A DNA stretch of 64,000 bases, from positions 124,001 through 188,000 of the forward strand of contig CAWFCV010000028.1 in NCBI GenBank assembly GCA_963814435.1, in the 5' to 3' direction. The notes under the pieces are model-generated. The model saw nothing but the letters and a program-made list of their open reading frames with translations. It did not search any database and was not told where the DNA came from. Shown here piece after piece: positions 44,911 to 54,580 of the stretch. The stretch comes from JAEUPI01 sp963814435. Lineage in GTDB: Bacteria > Pseudomonadota > Gammaproteobacteria > Burkholderiales > Burkholderiaceae_C. The translations under genes and the position numbers were made by a program. Each line of letters starts with the position of its first letter. Position 1 is the first letter of the stretch.

Positions 44911-45864
44911 ATGAAGCCCACCTCCGTCAGCGCCGAAGCGCTGTTCGAAGCCCAGCGCGAGGCGGTGCACTGGGAGTGGATTGCGGGCCATGCCCACCCG
45001 GAACGTCGCTTCGACGACGCGGCGGTGCGCGACGCCCAATCCGCGGCCGATCTGGTGGGCTACCTGAACTACATCCACCCCTACCGGGTGCAGATCGTCG
45101 GCCGGCGCGAGGTGGCGTACCTGTCGTCGGTGTCGGCCGAGGACCAGGAACGGCGCATCTCGCGCATCGTCACGCTCGAGCCGCCGGTGATCATCGCCGC
45201 CGACGGGGTCACGCCGCCGCCACGGCTGGTGGCAATGTGCGACCGGGCCGAGATTCCGCTGTTCGTCACCGGCGAATCCGCCGGCCAGGTGATCGACGTG
45301 GTGCGCAGCTACCTGGCCCAGCACTTCGCCGAGCGCACGACGCGACACGGCGTATTCATGGACATCCTGGGCCTGGGCGTGCTGCTGACCGGCGAGTCGG
45401 GCCTCGGCAAGAGCGAACTCGGCCTGGAGCTGATCTCGCGCGGCCACGGCCTGGTGGCCGACGACGCGGTCGACCTCTACAAGGTATCGCAAACCTCGCT
45501 CGAGGGCCGCTGCCCCGAGCTGCTGGCCAACCTGCTCGAAGTGCGCGGCATAGGCCTGCTCGACATCAAGGCCATCTTCGGCGAGACCGCGGTGCGCCGC
45601 AAGATGCGGCTCAAGCTCATCGTGCACCTGGTGCGCAAGGAGACCATGGAGCGCGAGTTCGAGCGTCTGCCCTACGAGCCGCTGTTCGACGAGATCCTGG
45701 CGATTCCGGTGCGCAAGGTGGTGATCGCGGTGGACGCGGGTCGCAACCTGGCGGTGCTGGTGGAGGCCGCGGTGCGCAACACGATCCTGCAGCTGCGTGG
45801 CATCGACACCTACCAGGAATTCATCACCCGGCACCAGAAGGCCATGGAGCGCGGCAACAGCTGA
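44911..45864 (+). CDS. hprK: HPr kinase/phosphorylase
   Basis: 317 residues, intact. N-terminal domain then the P-loop 'GVLLTGESGLGKSELGLELI' (about residue 150), the HPrK signature 'VRGIGLLDIKAIFGETAVRRK' and 'RLPYEPLFDEILAIPVRKVVIAVDAGRNLAVLVEAA'. It phosphorylates and dephosphorylates HPr at Ser. Found with ptsN in most betaproteobacteria, where it is part of PTS-Ntr signalling rather than sugar uptake. The usual next gene rapZ is absent here; fur follows on the other strand. Confidence 0.93.
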   Translation: MKPTSVSAEALFEAQREAVHWEWIAGHAHPERRFDDAAVRDAQSAADLVGYLNYIHPYRVQIVGRREVAYLSSVSAEDQERRISRIVTLEPPVIIAADGVTPPPRLVAMCDRAEIPLFVTGESAGQVIDVVRSYLAQHFAERTTRHGVFMDILGLGVLLTGESGLGKSELGLELISRGHGLVADDAVDLYKVSQTSLEGRCPELLANLLEVRGIGLLDIKAIFGETAVRRKMRLKLIVHLVRKETMEREFERLPYEPLFDEILAIPVRKVVIAVDAGRNLAVLVEAAVRNTILQLRGIDTYQEFITRHQKAMERGNS

Positions 45865-45876
45865 CGGACGGGCGAG

Positions 45877-46309
45877 CTACTTGGCGGCCCGGTGCGGGCA
45901 GGCTTTCTTGGTGCAGGTGGCGTACAACGACAGCGCGTGTTCGTGCAGCTCGAAGCCCCGCGCCTGCGCGATGGCATGCTGGCGCTGCTCGATCTGCGGG
46001 TCGATAGAACTCCTCGACCCGGCCGCAGGTCAGGCACACCAGATGATCATGATGCTGGCCTTCGTTGAGCTCGAACACCGACTTGCCGGATTCGAAGTGG
46101 CTGCGCGTCAGCAGTCCGGCCTGTTCGAACTGCATCAGCACACGGTACACGGTCGCCAGGCCGATGTCGGCGCCTTCGCCGAGCAGGGCCTTGTAGACGT
46201 CTTCGGCCGTCATGTGGCGCAGCGTCGTCTTCTGGAAGATCTCCAGAATCTTGATGCGCGGCAGCGTGGCCTTCAGCCCGCTGCTCTTGAGTTCTTCGAC
46301 ATGGGTCAT
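45877..46309 (-). CDS. fur: Ferric uptake regulator, one frameshift near 46004
   Basis: About 143 residues. Winged-helix N-terminus ('SSGLKATLPRIKILEIFQ', 'MTAEDVYKALLGEGADIGLATVYRVL') and dimerisation/metal part ('HHDHLVCLTCGRVEEFY'). The frame breaks after 'VEEFY'; removing one C restores 'DPQIEQRQHAIAQARGFELHEHALSLYATCTKKACPH' and a stop at 45877. The C-terminal 'CTKKAC' Cys pair is then present. Fur represses iron-uptake genes when bound to Fe2+. Divergent from bamE across 98 bp, as usual. Confidence 0.9.
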
Positions 46310-46407
46310 GTGCGCGTACGCCCCGCTGGGCGCCAAGGTCAGACCGATAGAATCGCCGCATCATAGCCAGCCCGGCCCGTGCAGCCCAGCTGCAGAGCCC
46401 ACGATCC

Positions 46408-46956
46408 ATGTCCGGCCATTTCCTGCCGTCGCGCCGCGCCCGCGCCATGGCCTGCGGCGTCCTCGTTGCCGGTTTCTGCGGCTGCAGTTCGCTGCAATCC
46501 GAGAGCAACCTGCTCGGCGTGATCACGCCCTATCGCATCGACATCGTGCAGGGCAATGTCGTCACCAAGGAACAGATCGCGCTCGTCAAGCCCGGCATGA
46601 GCCGGGTGCAGATTCGCGACCTGCTGGGCTCGCCGCTGGTCACCGATCTCTTTCACGCCAATCGCTGGGACTACGTGTTCACGATCAAGCGGCCCGGCAC
46701 GCAGCCGCAGCGCCGCAGCATCGTGGCGCTGTTCGACGGTGAAAAGCTTCAACGCATCGAGGCGCCGGACGACCTGCCCGCCGAGCGGGAATTCGTTGCC
46801 ACCATCAGCCGCTACACGCCGTCGGACAAGGTGGCGCCGCTGGAGTTGACCGAAGAGCAGCGCAAGGCGCTGCCGCCGCCCGCCAGGCCGGCGACGGAGA
46901 CCGCGCCGCCGCCGCCGGGCCCGACGCGCACCTACCCGCCGCTGGAGCCGCTTTGA
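46408..46956 (+). CDS. bamE: Outer membrane assembly lipoprotein BamE (OmlA/SmpA)
   Basis: 182 residues. Lipoprotein signal with lipobox 'AGFCGCSS', then the BamE fold: 'GNVVTKEQIALVKPGMSRVQIRDLLGSPLVTDLFHANRWDYVF' region. A long Pro/Ala-rich tail (about 40 residues) follows, longer than in E. coli. Part of the BAM complex that inserts outer-membrane beta-barrels. Divergent from fur; its stop overlaps the likely dapB start. Confidence 0.92.
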   Translation: MSGHFLPSRRARAMACGVLVAGFCGCSSLQSESNLLGVITPYRIDIVQGNVVTKEQIALVKPGMSRVQIRDLLGSPLVTDLFHANRWDYVFTIKRPGTQPQRRSIVALFDGEKLQRIEAPDDLPAEREFVATISRYTPSDKVAPLELTEEQRKALPPPARPATETAPPPPGPTRTYPPLEPL

Positions 46957-47769
46957 GCCGCACGCCAGCTGACGATTGCGGTCGCGGGCGCTTCGGGGCG
47001 CATGGGGCGCATGCTGATCGAGGCCGTTCTGAACGCCGGCGACTGCCGGTTGACCGGCGCGCTGGATATTCCTGGCAGCCCCGCGATCGGGCAGGACGCC
47101 GCAGCGCTTGCGGGGCCCCCCAGCAACGTGACGGTCACCAGCGACCTGCGCGCCGGCCTGTCCGGTGCCCGCGTGCTGATTGACTTCACGCGGCCCGAAG
47201 GCACGCTCGCGCATCTGGCGGCGTGCCGTGAGCTCGGCGTGGCCGCCGTCGTCGGCACGACCGGTTTCACGCCGGCGCAGAAGGCCGAAGTCGCCGCCGT
47301 CGCCAAGTCAATCGCCATCGTGATGGCGCCGAATATGAGTGTCGGGCGTCAACGTCGTGTTGAAGCTGCTCGAGGTGGCCGCCCGCGCGCTCGAGCAGGG
47401 TTACGACATCGAGATCATCGAGGCCCACCACCGCCACAAGGTCGATGCGCCGAGCGGCACCGCGCTGCAGATGGGCGAGGTGGTGGCGGCCGCGTTGGGT
47501 CGGGACTTGGCGACCTGCGCCGTCTACGCCCGCGAAGGCGTGACCGGCGAGCGTGACCCGTCGACGATCGGTTTCGCCAGCGTGCGAGGAGGCGACATCG
47601 TCGGCGACCATACCGTGCTCTTTGCCGGCACCGGCGAACGCATCGAAGATCACGCACCGCGCGGCCAGCCGGGCCACTTACGCCCAGGGCAGCCTGCGCG
47701 CGGCCCGGTTTCTCGCCGACAAGACGCCAGGGCCTCTTCAACATGCACGACGTGCTGGGATTGAGCTGA
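46953..47769 (+). CDS. dapB: 4-hydroxy-tetrahydrodipicolinate reductase, several frameshifts
   Basis: About 270 residues when joined. Lysine/peptidoglycan precursor pathway. NAD(P) motif 'LTIAVAGASGRMGRMLIEAV', catalytic region 'IEIIEAHHRHKVDAPSGTAL', 'VVGTTGFTPAQKAEV' and the end 'TPGLFNMHDVLGLS' with TGA at 47767-47769. Frame breaks lie near 46966, at about 47344 (extra G in GTCGGGCGTC; restores 'MSVGVNVVLKLL'), near 47650 and near 47735. No ATG or GTG lies upstream of the Rossmann motif in its frame. A TTG overlapping the bamE stop (46953) plus a shift, or a CTG at 46969, are the choices. Confidence 0.88.
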
Positions 47770-48428
47770 TGCAAGGTCTCCAACAGTTCTGGCAGCAGAC
47801 CGACGGGGTGGGCCGCGCGGTCGCCTTGCTGCTGCTGGCGATGTCGATCAGCGGCTGGGTCGTGATCCTGTGGAAGGCCTGGGTCCTGCGGCGCGCGCGC
47901 CGCGACATCGCACGCGCGGTGCCGGCATTCTGGGCCGCCGAGTCGCTCGACAGCGGCCGCACGCGACTGGGCGCGCTCGACCGCGAACAGGTGCTCGCAC
48001 CACTGCTGCAGGCGGCCATGGCGCAGCCGGGCAGCGGCACGCTGGAAACCAGCGGGCGCCTGGATTCGCAGCTGACGCGCCGCCTGCGCGATGCGCTGCA
48101 CAGCGGCCTGGCGCACCTGCAGTTTGGCCAGGTGCTGCTGGCCTCGATCGGCAGCACGGCGCCGTTCATCGGTCTGTTCGGCACGGTCTGGGGCATCTAT
48201 CACGCGCTGGTGAGCATCTCGGCCGCCGGATCGATCACGATCGAGAAGGTGGCCGGCCCGGTGGGCGAGGCGCTGATCATGACGGCCGCCGGCCTGGCGG
48301 TGGCCATCCCGGCCGTGCTGGCCTACAACCTGTACGGCAAGTGGGTCGCCGCCTGTGAGGCCGAGCTCGAGGGCTTCGCACACGACCTGCGCGAGATGGC
48401 GCTCACCGTGCCATCCAACAAGGGCTGA
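47769..48428 (+). CDS. exbB: MotA/TolQ/ExbB proton channel family protein
   Basis: 219 residues with three membrane segments ('AVALLLLAMSISGWVVILWKAW', 'LASIGSTAPFIGLFGTVWGIYHAL', 'LIMTAAGLAVAIPAVLAYNLY'). 'GSTAPFIGLFGTVWGI' and 'EALIMTAAGLAVAIPAVL' are the ExbB/TolQ proton-channel signatures. With ExbD it uses proton flow to energise TonB- or Tol-type envelope machinery; which one is not certain. The ATG shares its A with the dapB stop (TGATG). Confidence 0.88.
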   Translation: MQGLQQFWQQTDGVGRAVALLLLAMSISGWVVILWKAWVLRRARRDIARAVPAFWAAESLDSGRTRLGALDREQVLAPLLQAAMAQPGSGTLETSGRLDSQLTRRLRDALHSGLAHLQFGQVLLASIGSTAPFIGLFGTVWGIYHALVSISAAGSITIEKVAGPVGEALIMTAAGLAVAIPAVLAYNLYGKWVAACEAELEGFAHDLREMALTVPSNKG

Positions 48429-48429
48429 C

Positions 48430-48864
<435 letters not shown>

Positions 48865-48884
48865 CTCCTCCTACAATCCGCGGG

Positions 48885-51515
48885 ATGATCGACAAATACA
48901 TCCCCGGCGAAGTCGAGACCGCGGCCCAGGCGCACTGGGCCGCGCGCGACGCCTACCGTGTCGTCGAGGATTCGAACAAGCAGAAGTTCTACGCCTGCTC
49001 GATGCTGCCGTACCCGAGCGGCCGGCTGCACATGGGCCATGTGCGCAACTACACCATCAACGACATGCTGACGCGCCATCTGCGCATGAAGGGCATGAAC
49101 GTGTTGATGCCGATGGGCTGGGATGCCTTCGGATTGCCGGCCGAAAACGCGGCGATGAAGAACAAGGTGCCACCGGCGAAGTGGACCTACGACAACATCG
49201 CCACGATGAAGGGCCAGATGCAGGCCATGGGTCTGGCCATCGACTGGAGCCGCGAGGTCACCACCTGCAAGCCCGACTACTACAAGTGGAACCAGTGGCT
49301 GTTCCTCAAGATGCTCGATGGCGGCATCGCCGAGCGCCGCACCCAGGTGGTCAACTGGGACCCGGTGGATCAGACCGTGTTGGCCAACGAACAGGTCATC
49401 GATGGCCGCGGCTGGCGCTCGGGCGCGGTGATCGAAAAACGCGAGATCCCTGGCTACTACCTGAAGATCACGAAGTACGCCGAGGAACTGCTCGATCAGG
49501 TGCTGCACCACCTGCCCGGGTGGCCCGAGCGCGTGAAGCTGATGCAGGAGAACTGGATCGGCAAGAGCGAGGGCGTGCGATTCGCGTTCACGCACGATAT
49601 CCGCGGCACCGACGGCCGGCCGATCCAGGGCGGACGGATGCACGTCTTCACGACACGTGCCGACACGATCATGGGCGTCACCTTCTGCGCTGTGGCACCC
49701 GAGCACCCACTGGCCGCGCACGCGGCGTTGCGCGACCCGAAGGTGGCCGCGTTCATCGAACAGTGCAAGCAGGGTGGCACCACCGAGGCCGAGTTGGCGC
49801 TGAAGGACAAGGAAGGCCTGGACACCGGTCTGACCGTGGCGCACCCGATCACCGGCGGCGCCGTGCCGCTGTGGGTCGGCAACTACGTGTTGATGAGCTA
49901 CGGCGACGGTGCGGTGATGGGTGTGCCGGCGCACGACGAACGCGACTTTGCGTTCGCCAAGAAGTACGGCCTGCCGATTCGGCAGGTCGTGGCGGTGGAT
50001 GGCGAGACCTTCAGCATCGCGCAGTGGGCCGACTGGTACGCCGACAAGCAGCGCGGCCGCTGCGTCAACTCGGGCTTCATCGACGGCATGGCAATGCAAC
50101 CGGCCGTGGCCGCGGTGGCCGGCGCGCTGGCCGCCAAAGGCCTGGGCGAGAAGAAGACCACATGGCGCCTGCGCGACTGGGGCGTGAGCCGCCAGCGTTA
50201 TTGGGGCACGCCGATCCCGATCATCCACTGCCCCGAACACGGCGCGGTGCCGGTGCCCGAGAGCGACCTGCCGGTCATCCTGCCCGAGGACTGCATCCCC
50301 GACGGCAGCGGCAACCCGCTGAACAAGCGCGAGGACTTCCTCAGGTGCGTGTGCCCCAGCTGCGGCAAGCCGTCGCGGCGCGAAACCGACACGCTGGACA
50401 CCTTCGTCGACAGCGCCTGGTACTACATGCGCTACTGCGACCCAAAGCTCGACGGCGCGATGGTGGGCGAGGGCACGCGCTACTGGATGCCGATGGACCA
50501 GTACATCGGCGGCATCGAGCACGCGATCCTCCACCTGCTGTATGCACGCTTCTGGACCAAGGTGATGCGCGATCTGAAGCTGGTGTCGGTGGACGAGCCT
50601 TTCACCCGGTTGCTCACCCAGGGCATGGTGCTGAAGGAAGCCTTCGTGCGCACCAGCGAGAAGGGCGGCCGCGAGTACTACTGGGAGACCGACCTCGACA
50701 TCGTGCGCGATGAGCACCAGCACGTGGTCTCGGCCACGGCCAAGGCCGACGGACGACCGGTCGCCTGCGAGGGCTGGACCACGATGTCGAAGTCGAAGAA
50801 CAACGGCGTCGACCCGCAGGCGGTGATCGAGCGCTTCGGTGCCGACACGGCCCGGCTGTTCGTGATGTTCGCCTCGCCGCCCGAACAGACGGTGGAGTGG
50901 AACGATGCCGGCGTCGAAGGCGCGCACCGCTTCTTGCGCCGGCTGTGGGCCTTCGGCGCACGCCAGGCCGCGCGTGTGCGCGGCGCCTCGGCGCTGCCGG
51001 CGACGCTGACGCCGGCCGCCCGCGTGCTGCGCCGCGAGGTGCACAGCGTGCTGCGCCAGGTGACCTACGACTACGAGCGCATGCAGTACAACACCGTGGT
51101 CTCGGGTGCGATGAAGCTGCTCAATGCGCTGGAAGACTTTGATGCCGGCGCCGGCAGCGGCAACGACGCCGCGCTCACCGAGGGCCTGTCGGTGCTGCTG
51201 CGTGCGCTGTACCCTGCCTGCCCGCACATCACGCATGTGCTGTGGCTCGAGCTCGGATTCGCCGCGCGACTGGGCGAGCTGCTCGACGCTCCCTGGCCGC
51301 AAGTCGACGCGGCGGCGTTGGTGCAAGACGAAATCGAACTCGTGCTCCAGGTCAACGGCAAGACGCGAGGGGCCATCCGCGTGGCGGCGGCAGCCGACCG
51401 GGCGACGATCGAGCGCGTCGCGCTGGCCAGCCCCGAGTTCGCCAAGTTCGGCGAGGGCAGGCCCGCGAAGAACGTGGTGATCGTGCCGGGTCGGCTGGTC
51501 AACCTGGTGGCCTAG
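48885..51515 (+). CDS. leuS: Leucyl-tRNA synthetase
   Basis: 876 residues, intact and normal length. Class I motifs: HIGH as 'PYPSGRLHMGHVRNY' (about residue 40) and KMSKS as 'TMSKSKNNGVDP'. The CP1 editing domain contains 'FTTRADTIMGVTFCAVAPEHPL' and 'GVPAHDERDFAFAKKYGL'. It charges tRNA-Leu and edits mischarged norvaline/isoleucine. Followed by lptE as in other Burkholderiales. Confidence 0.97.
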   Translation: MIDKYIPGEVETAAQAHWAARDAYRVVEDSNKQKFYACSMLPYPSGRLHMGHVRNYTINDMLTRHLRMKGMNVLMPMGWDAFGLPAENAAMKNKVPPAKWTYDNIATMKGQMQAMGLAIDWSREVTTCKPDYYKWNQWLFLKMLDGGIAERRTQVVNWDPVDQTVLANEQVIDGRGWRSGAVIEKREIPGYYLKITKYAEELLDQVLHHLPGWPERVKLMQENWIGKSEGVRFAFTHDIRGTDGRPIQGGRMHVFTTRADTIMGVTFCAVAPEHPLAAHAALRDPKVAAFIEQCKQGGTTEAELALKDKEGLDTGLTVAHPITGGAVPLWVGNYVLMSYGDGAVMGVPAHDERDFAFAKKYGLPIRQVVAVDGETFSIAQWADWYADKQRGRCVNSGFIDGMAMQPAVAAVAGALAAKGLGEKKTTWRLRDWGVSRQRYWGTPIPIIHCPEHGAVPVPESDLPVILPEDCIPDGSGNPLNKREDFLRCVCPSCGKPSRRETDTLDTFVDSAWYYMRYCDPKLDGAMVGEGTRYWMPMDQYIGGIEHAILHLLYARFWTKVMRDLKLVSVDEPFTRLLTQGMVLKEAFVRTSEKGGREYYWETDLDIVRDEHQHVVSATAKADGRPVACEGWTTMSKSKNNGVDPQAVIERFGADTARLFVMFASPPEQTVEWNDAGVEGAHRFLRRLWAFGARQAARVRGASALPATLTPAARVLRREVHSVLRQVTYDYERMQYNTVVSGAMKLLNALEDFDAGAGSGNDAALTEGLSVLLRALYPACPHITHVLWLELGFAARLGELLDAPWPQVDAAALVQDEIELVLQVNGKTRGAIRVAAAADRATIERVALASPEFAKFGEGRPAKNVVIVPGRLVNLVA

Positions 51516-51528
51516 ACCACGCATCGAC

Positions 51529-52023
51529 ATGCACGCGCGCCGCAGCTTGCTCGTCGTGGTTGGCAACGTCGCGCTGGCGGCCTGTGGATTCGAGTTGCGC
51601 GGCACGCCGGAGCTGCCGTTCTCGCGCATCGCGCTCGAGGGCTTCGCCGTGCGGTCGCCGCTGGCCGACGAGTTGAAGCGCGCGCTGTCGCAAAGCGCCG
51701 AAGTGGTGACCGGGGCCGATCGCGCCCAGGTCGTGCTGCATGCGGTGACCGACGCCCGTGAGAAGGGCGTGGTGGCTTCCACCGCGGCGGGTCAGGTGCG
51801 CGAGTTGCAGCTGCGCGTGCGCCTGGCCTTTCGCCTCAGCACGCCCGCTGGCGCGGAATTGATTCCCGCCACCGAGCTGCTGCTGACGCGCGACATGAGC
51901 TACAGCGAAAGCGTGGCGCTGGCCAAAGAATACGAGGAGGTACAGCTGTACCGCGCCATGCAGTCCGACATCGTGGCCCAGGTGATGCGACGCCTGGCGC
52001 AAGTCAAGATCGCGCGGGGTTGA
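51529..52023 (+). CDS. lptE: LPS-assembly lipoprotein LptE
   Basis: 164 residues. Signal with lipobox 'NVALAACGF', followed by 'ELRGTPELPFSRIALEGF' and the conserved 'TELLLTRDMSYSESVALAKEYEE' area. Forms the plug of the LptD barrel that inserts LPS in the outer membrane; lptD is also in this window at 61986. Thirteen bases after leuS. Confidence 0.92.
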   Translation: MHARRSLLVVVGNVALAACGFELRGTPELPFSRIALEGFAVRSPLADELKRALSQSAEVVTGADRAQVVLHAVTDAREKGVVASTAAGQVRELQLRVRLAFRLSTPAGAELIPATELLLTRDMSYSESVALAKEYEEVQLYRAMQSDIVAQVMRRLAQVKIARG

Positions 52024-52030
52024 CGGCGCC

Positions 52031-53119
52031 ATGCAGCTGCGTGCCGAGCAACTGAGTGCCGCGCTGTCGCGCGAACTCAAACCGCTGTACACGATTCACG
52101 GTGACGAGCCGCTGCTGGCGCAGGAGGCGGGCGACGCGATCCGTGCCGTGGCACGCGCCGCAGGCTTCGGCGAGCGCAAGGTGTTCAGCGTCAGCGGCGC
52201 CCATTTCGACTGGTCCGGCCTGCTCGGGGCGTCACAGGCGATGAGCCTGTTTGCCGATCGCCAGCTGATCGAGATCCGCATCCCGAACGGCAAGCCGGGC
52301 AAGGAGGGCTCCGAGGCGCTGCAGCGCTATTGCGAGTCGTTGTCCGACGACGTCGTCACGCTCATTCACCTGCCGCGTCTGGATCGGCAGCAACAGCAGA
52401 GTGGCTGGTTTGCCGCGCTGGATGCGGCTGGCGTGATGATCCGCGTCGACCCGGTCGAGCGCCAGGCGCTGCCGCGGTGGCTCGCCCAGCGGCTGGCCGC
52501 CCAGGGCCAGCGCGTGGCCGACGGCGACGCCGGTGCGCAGACGCTCGCGTTCTTTGCCGACCGGATCGAGGGCAACCTGCTGGCAGCGCACCAGGAGTTG
52601 CAGAAGCTGGCGTTGCTGTTTCCCCAGGGGACGCTCAGCTTCGAACAGGTCGAGTCCGCCGTGCTGAACGTGGCTCGATACGACGTCTTCAAGCTCGGCG
52701 AAGCCGTGCTCGCGGGCCAGACGGCACGCGTGCTGCGCATGCTCGACGGCCTGCGCGCCGAAGGGGAGGCGCCGGTGCTGGTGCACTGGACGCTGGCCGA
52801 AGACATCCGCGCGCTCAAGCGCGTCAAGGATGCCACCGAACAAGGCAAGCCCCTGCCGATGGCGTTGCGCGAGGCGCGCGTGTGGGGTGCCAAGGAGCGG
52901 CTGTTCGAACGCCTGGTGCCGCTGCTGTCGGATCACACGCTTGCCCACTGGGTCGAGGCCGCCAGCATCTGCGATGGGCTGGTCAAAGGCCTGAAGCACC
53001 CGCACTGGCCACTGGATGCATGGGACGGGCTCAAGAGGCTGGCGTTGATGGTGACGCAGCACACCGCGGCGCCGAAACCGAACCAGCCACTGCGCCTGGC
53101 CTTGCAGGCCAGCTTCTGA
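52031..53119 (+). CDS. holA: DNA polymerase III subunit delta
   Basis: 362 residues. HolA N-terminal motif 'LYTIHGDEPLLAQEAGDAIR', 'LIEIRIPNGKPGKEGSEAL', middle 'FFADRIEGNLLAAHQELQKLALLFP' and C-terminal helices 'VLVHWTLAEDIRALKRVKDA'. Opens the sliding clamp as part of the clamp loader. Eight bases after lptE; the proA gene that often follows in relatives is not here. Confidence 0.93.
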   Translation: MQLRAEQLSAALSRELKPLYTIHGDEPLLAQEAGDAIRAVARAAGFGERKVFSVSGAHFDWSGLLGASQAMSLFADRQLIEIRIPNGKPGKEGSEALQRYCESLSDDVVTLIHLPRLDRQQQQSGWFAALDAAGVMIRVDPVERQALPRWLAQRLAAQGQRVADGDAGAQTLAFFADRIEGNLLAAHQELQKLALLFPQGTLSFEQVESAVLNVARYDVFKLGEAVLAGQTARVLRMLDGLRAEGEAPVLVHWTLAEDIRALKRVKDATEQGKPLPMALREARVWGAKERLFERLVPLLSDHTLAHWVEAASICDGLVKGLKHPHWPLDAWDGLKRLALMVTQHTAAPKPNQPLRLALQASF

Positions 53120-53126
53120 AGCCGAA

Positions 53127-54071
53127 TCAGTAGCCGCGCGCACGGTCGACGCGGTGCGCGATGGCCCGGCCCTCGCACAGCGCCTGCACGTTGCCGGCCA
53201 CCACCTGCGCCGCGCTGCGCGGATCGGTCAAGGCCGCCGCGTGCGGGAGCAGCGTGACCCGCTCATGGGCCCAGTACGGATGCGTGGCGGGCAATGGTTC
53301 GACCGTGAACACGTCGAGCACCGCATGGCGCAGATGGTCAGCGTCCAGCGCCTGCAGCAAGTCGGCATCGACCACATGCGCCCCGCGCCCCAGGTTGACC
53401 ACCGCGCCGTGGCGGGGCATCGCGGCGAACAGGCCTGCGTTCAGCAGGCCGGAGGTGTCGGCGGTCAGCGGCAGCAGGTTGACGACGATGTGGCTGGCCG
53501 GCAGCCGCCGCCGCAGCGCCTCGCGGCCATGGATACACGTCACGCCGTCGATCGCCGGCGACGGGCTGGCGCCGCGGGTCCAGGCCGTCACGCGGTACCC
53601 CTGGCGCCCGAACGCGTTCGCGCAGGCGCGCCCCATCGCGCCCAGCCCGAGCAACGTGATGCCGATTTCATCGGCTCGCCGCTGCGCGTGTTGCTGCCAC
53701 ACCGCCCGGCGTTGTCGCTGCTGGTAGGCGAAGAATCCGCGGTGCAGCGACAGCACAGCCCACAACGCCGTCTCGGCCATTGCCGCGGCGAGCGCGGGAT
53801 CGACCATGCGCGCGATCGGCACCTCGGAAGGAACGGAGGCATCGGCGAGCAACCGATCGACGCCGGCCCACAACGATTGAATAAGGCGCAACGCCGGCAG
53901 GCCGCGCAGCGCCCCCGAGGGCGGATTGGCCACGACCGCGACCTCGATGCCCGCACGATCGGCTTCGTCCACCGACAGCACGAGCCGGTGCTGCGGCAAC
54001 GCCGCCGCCAGCACGTCGCGCCAGGTCGTGCGCTCGCCGTCGTCAAAACTACCACACAGCAGAATGTTCAT
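53127..54071 (-). CDS. D-2-hydroxyacid dehydrogenase, glyoxylate/hydroxypyruvate reductase A-like
   Basis: 314 residues. NAD(P) motif 'ITLLGLGAMGRACANAFGRQGYRVTAWTRG' region, catalytic Arg area 'VVNLGRGAHVVDADLLQAL', Glu in 'AVLDVFTVEPLPATHPYW' and His in 'RVTLLPHAAALTDPRSAA'. This fits GhrA-type enzymes reducing glyoxylate and hydroxypyruvate. ATG 54071 overlaps the pncC stop (ATGA), so it is last in the thiL-pgpA-pncC run on the minus strand. Confidence 0.86.
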   Translation of the reverse strand: MNILLCGSFDDGERTTWRDVLAAALPQHRLVLSVDEADRAGIEVAVVANPPSGALRGLPALRLIQSLWAGVDRLLADASVPSEVPIARMVDPALAAAMAETALWAVLSLHRGFFAYQQRQRRAVWQQHAQRRADEIGITLLGLGAMGRACANAFGRQGYRVTAWTRGASPSPAIDGVTCIHGREALRRRLPASHIVVNLLPLTADTSGLLNAGLFAAMPRHGAVVNLGRGAHVVDADLLQALDADHLRHAVLDVFTVEPLPATHPYWAHERVTLLPHAAALTDPRSAAQVVAGNVQALCEGRAIAHRVDRARGY

Positions 54072-54580
54072 GCGACGCGGCGCGCCCGCTCGAGCAGGCC
54101 TTGCAGTGCCCGCTGCACGGCGGCGTCGCGCACCTGCGCGCGATCGCCATCGAACCGATGACGCTCGGCGCTGGTCTCGAAAGCACCATCGGCGCGTCGC
54201 TCGCCGAATGCCAACCAGACGGTGCCCACCGGCTTTTCGATCGAGCCCCCGGTGGGGCCGGCCACACCGGTCACCGCCACCGCCAAATCGACACCCGACG
54301 AGCGCAGCACGCCCTCGACCATCGCCCGCGCCACCGGTTCGCTGACGGCGCCGTGTGCCGCGATGCAATCGACCGGGACGCCCAGCAGATCCTGCTTCGC
54401 CCGGTTGCTGTAGCTCACCACGCCGCGCTCGAACCAGTCGCTCGATCCGGTTAGGTCGGTGCAGGCCGCTGCAATCAGGCCGCCGGTGCAGCTCTCGGCG
54501 GTGGCGATGCGCCAGCGGGCCGCGCGCAGGGCCTCGGCCAGCGCCCGCACCAGCTCGGCCGGGGTCGACGGCGCGGTCAT
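54068..54580 (-). CDS. pncC: Nicotinamide-nucleotide amidohydrolase (CinA C-terminal family)
   Basis: 170 residues. Family signature 'RIATAESCTGGLIAAACTDLTGSSDWFERGVVSYSN' region with the active Ser, and 'AVTGVAGPTGGSIEKPVGTVWLA'. Hydrolyses NMN to nicotinate mononucleotide. ATG 54580 overlaps the pgpA stop (ATGA). Confidence 0.92.
   Translation of the reverse strand: MTAPSTPAELVRALAEALRAARWRIATAESCTGGLIAAACTDLTGSSDWFERGVVSYSNRAKQDLLGVPVDCIAAHGAVSEPVARAMVEGVLRSSGVDLAVAVTGVAGPTGGSIEKPVGTVWLAFGERRADGAFETSAERHRFDGDRAQVRDAAVQRALQGLLERARRVA

Noticed and set aside
47335..47350. Programmed ribosomal frameshift in dapB and similar genes
   Set aside because: No slippery heptamer plus downstream structure was seen, the breaks fall at different places in many unrelated genes, and intact homologues are the rule.
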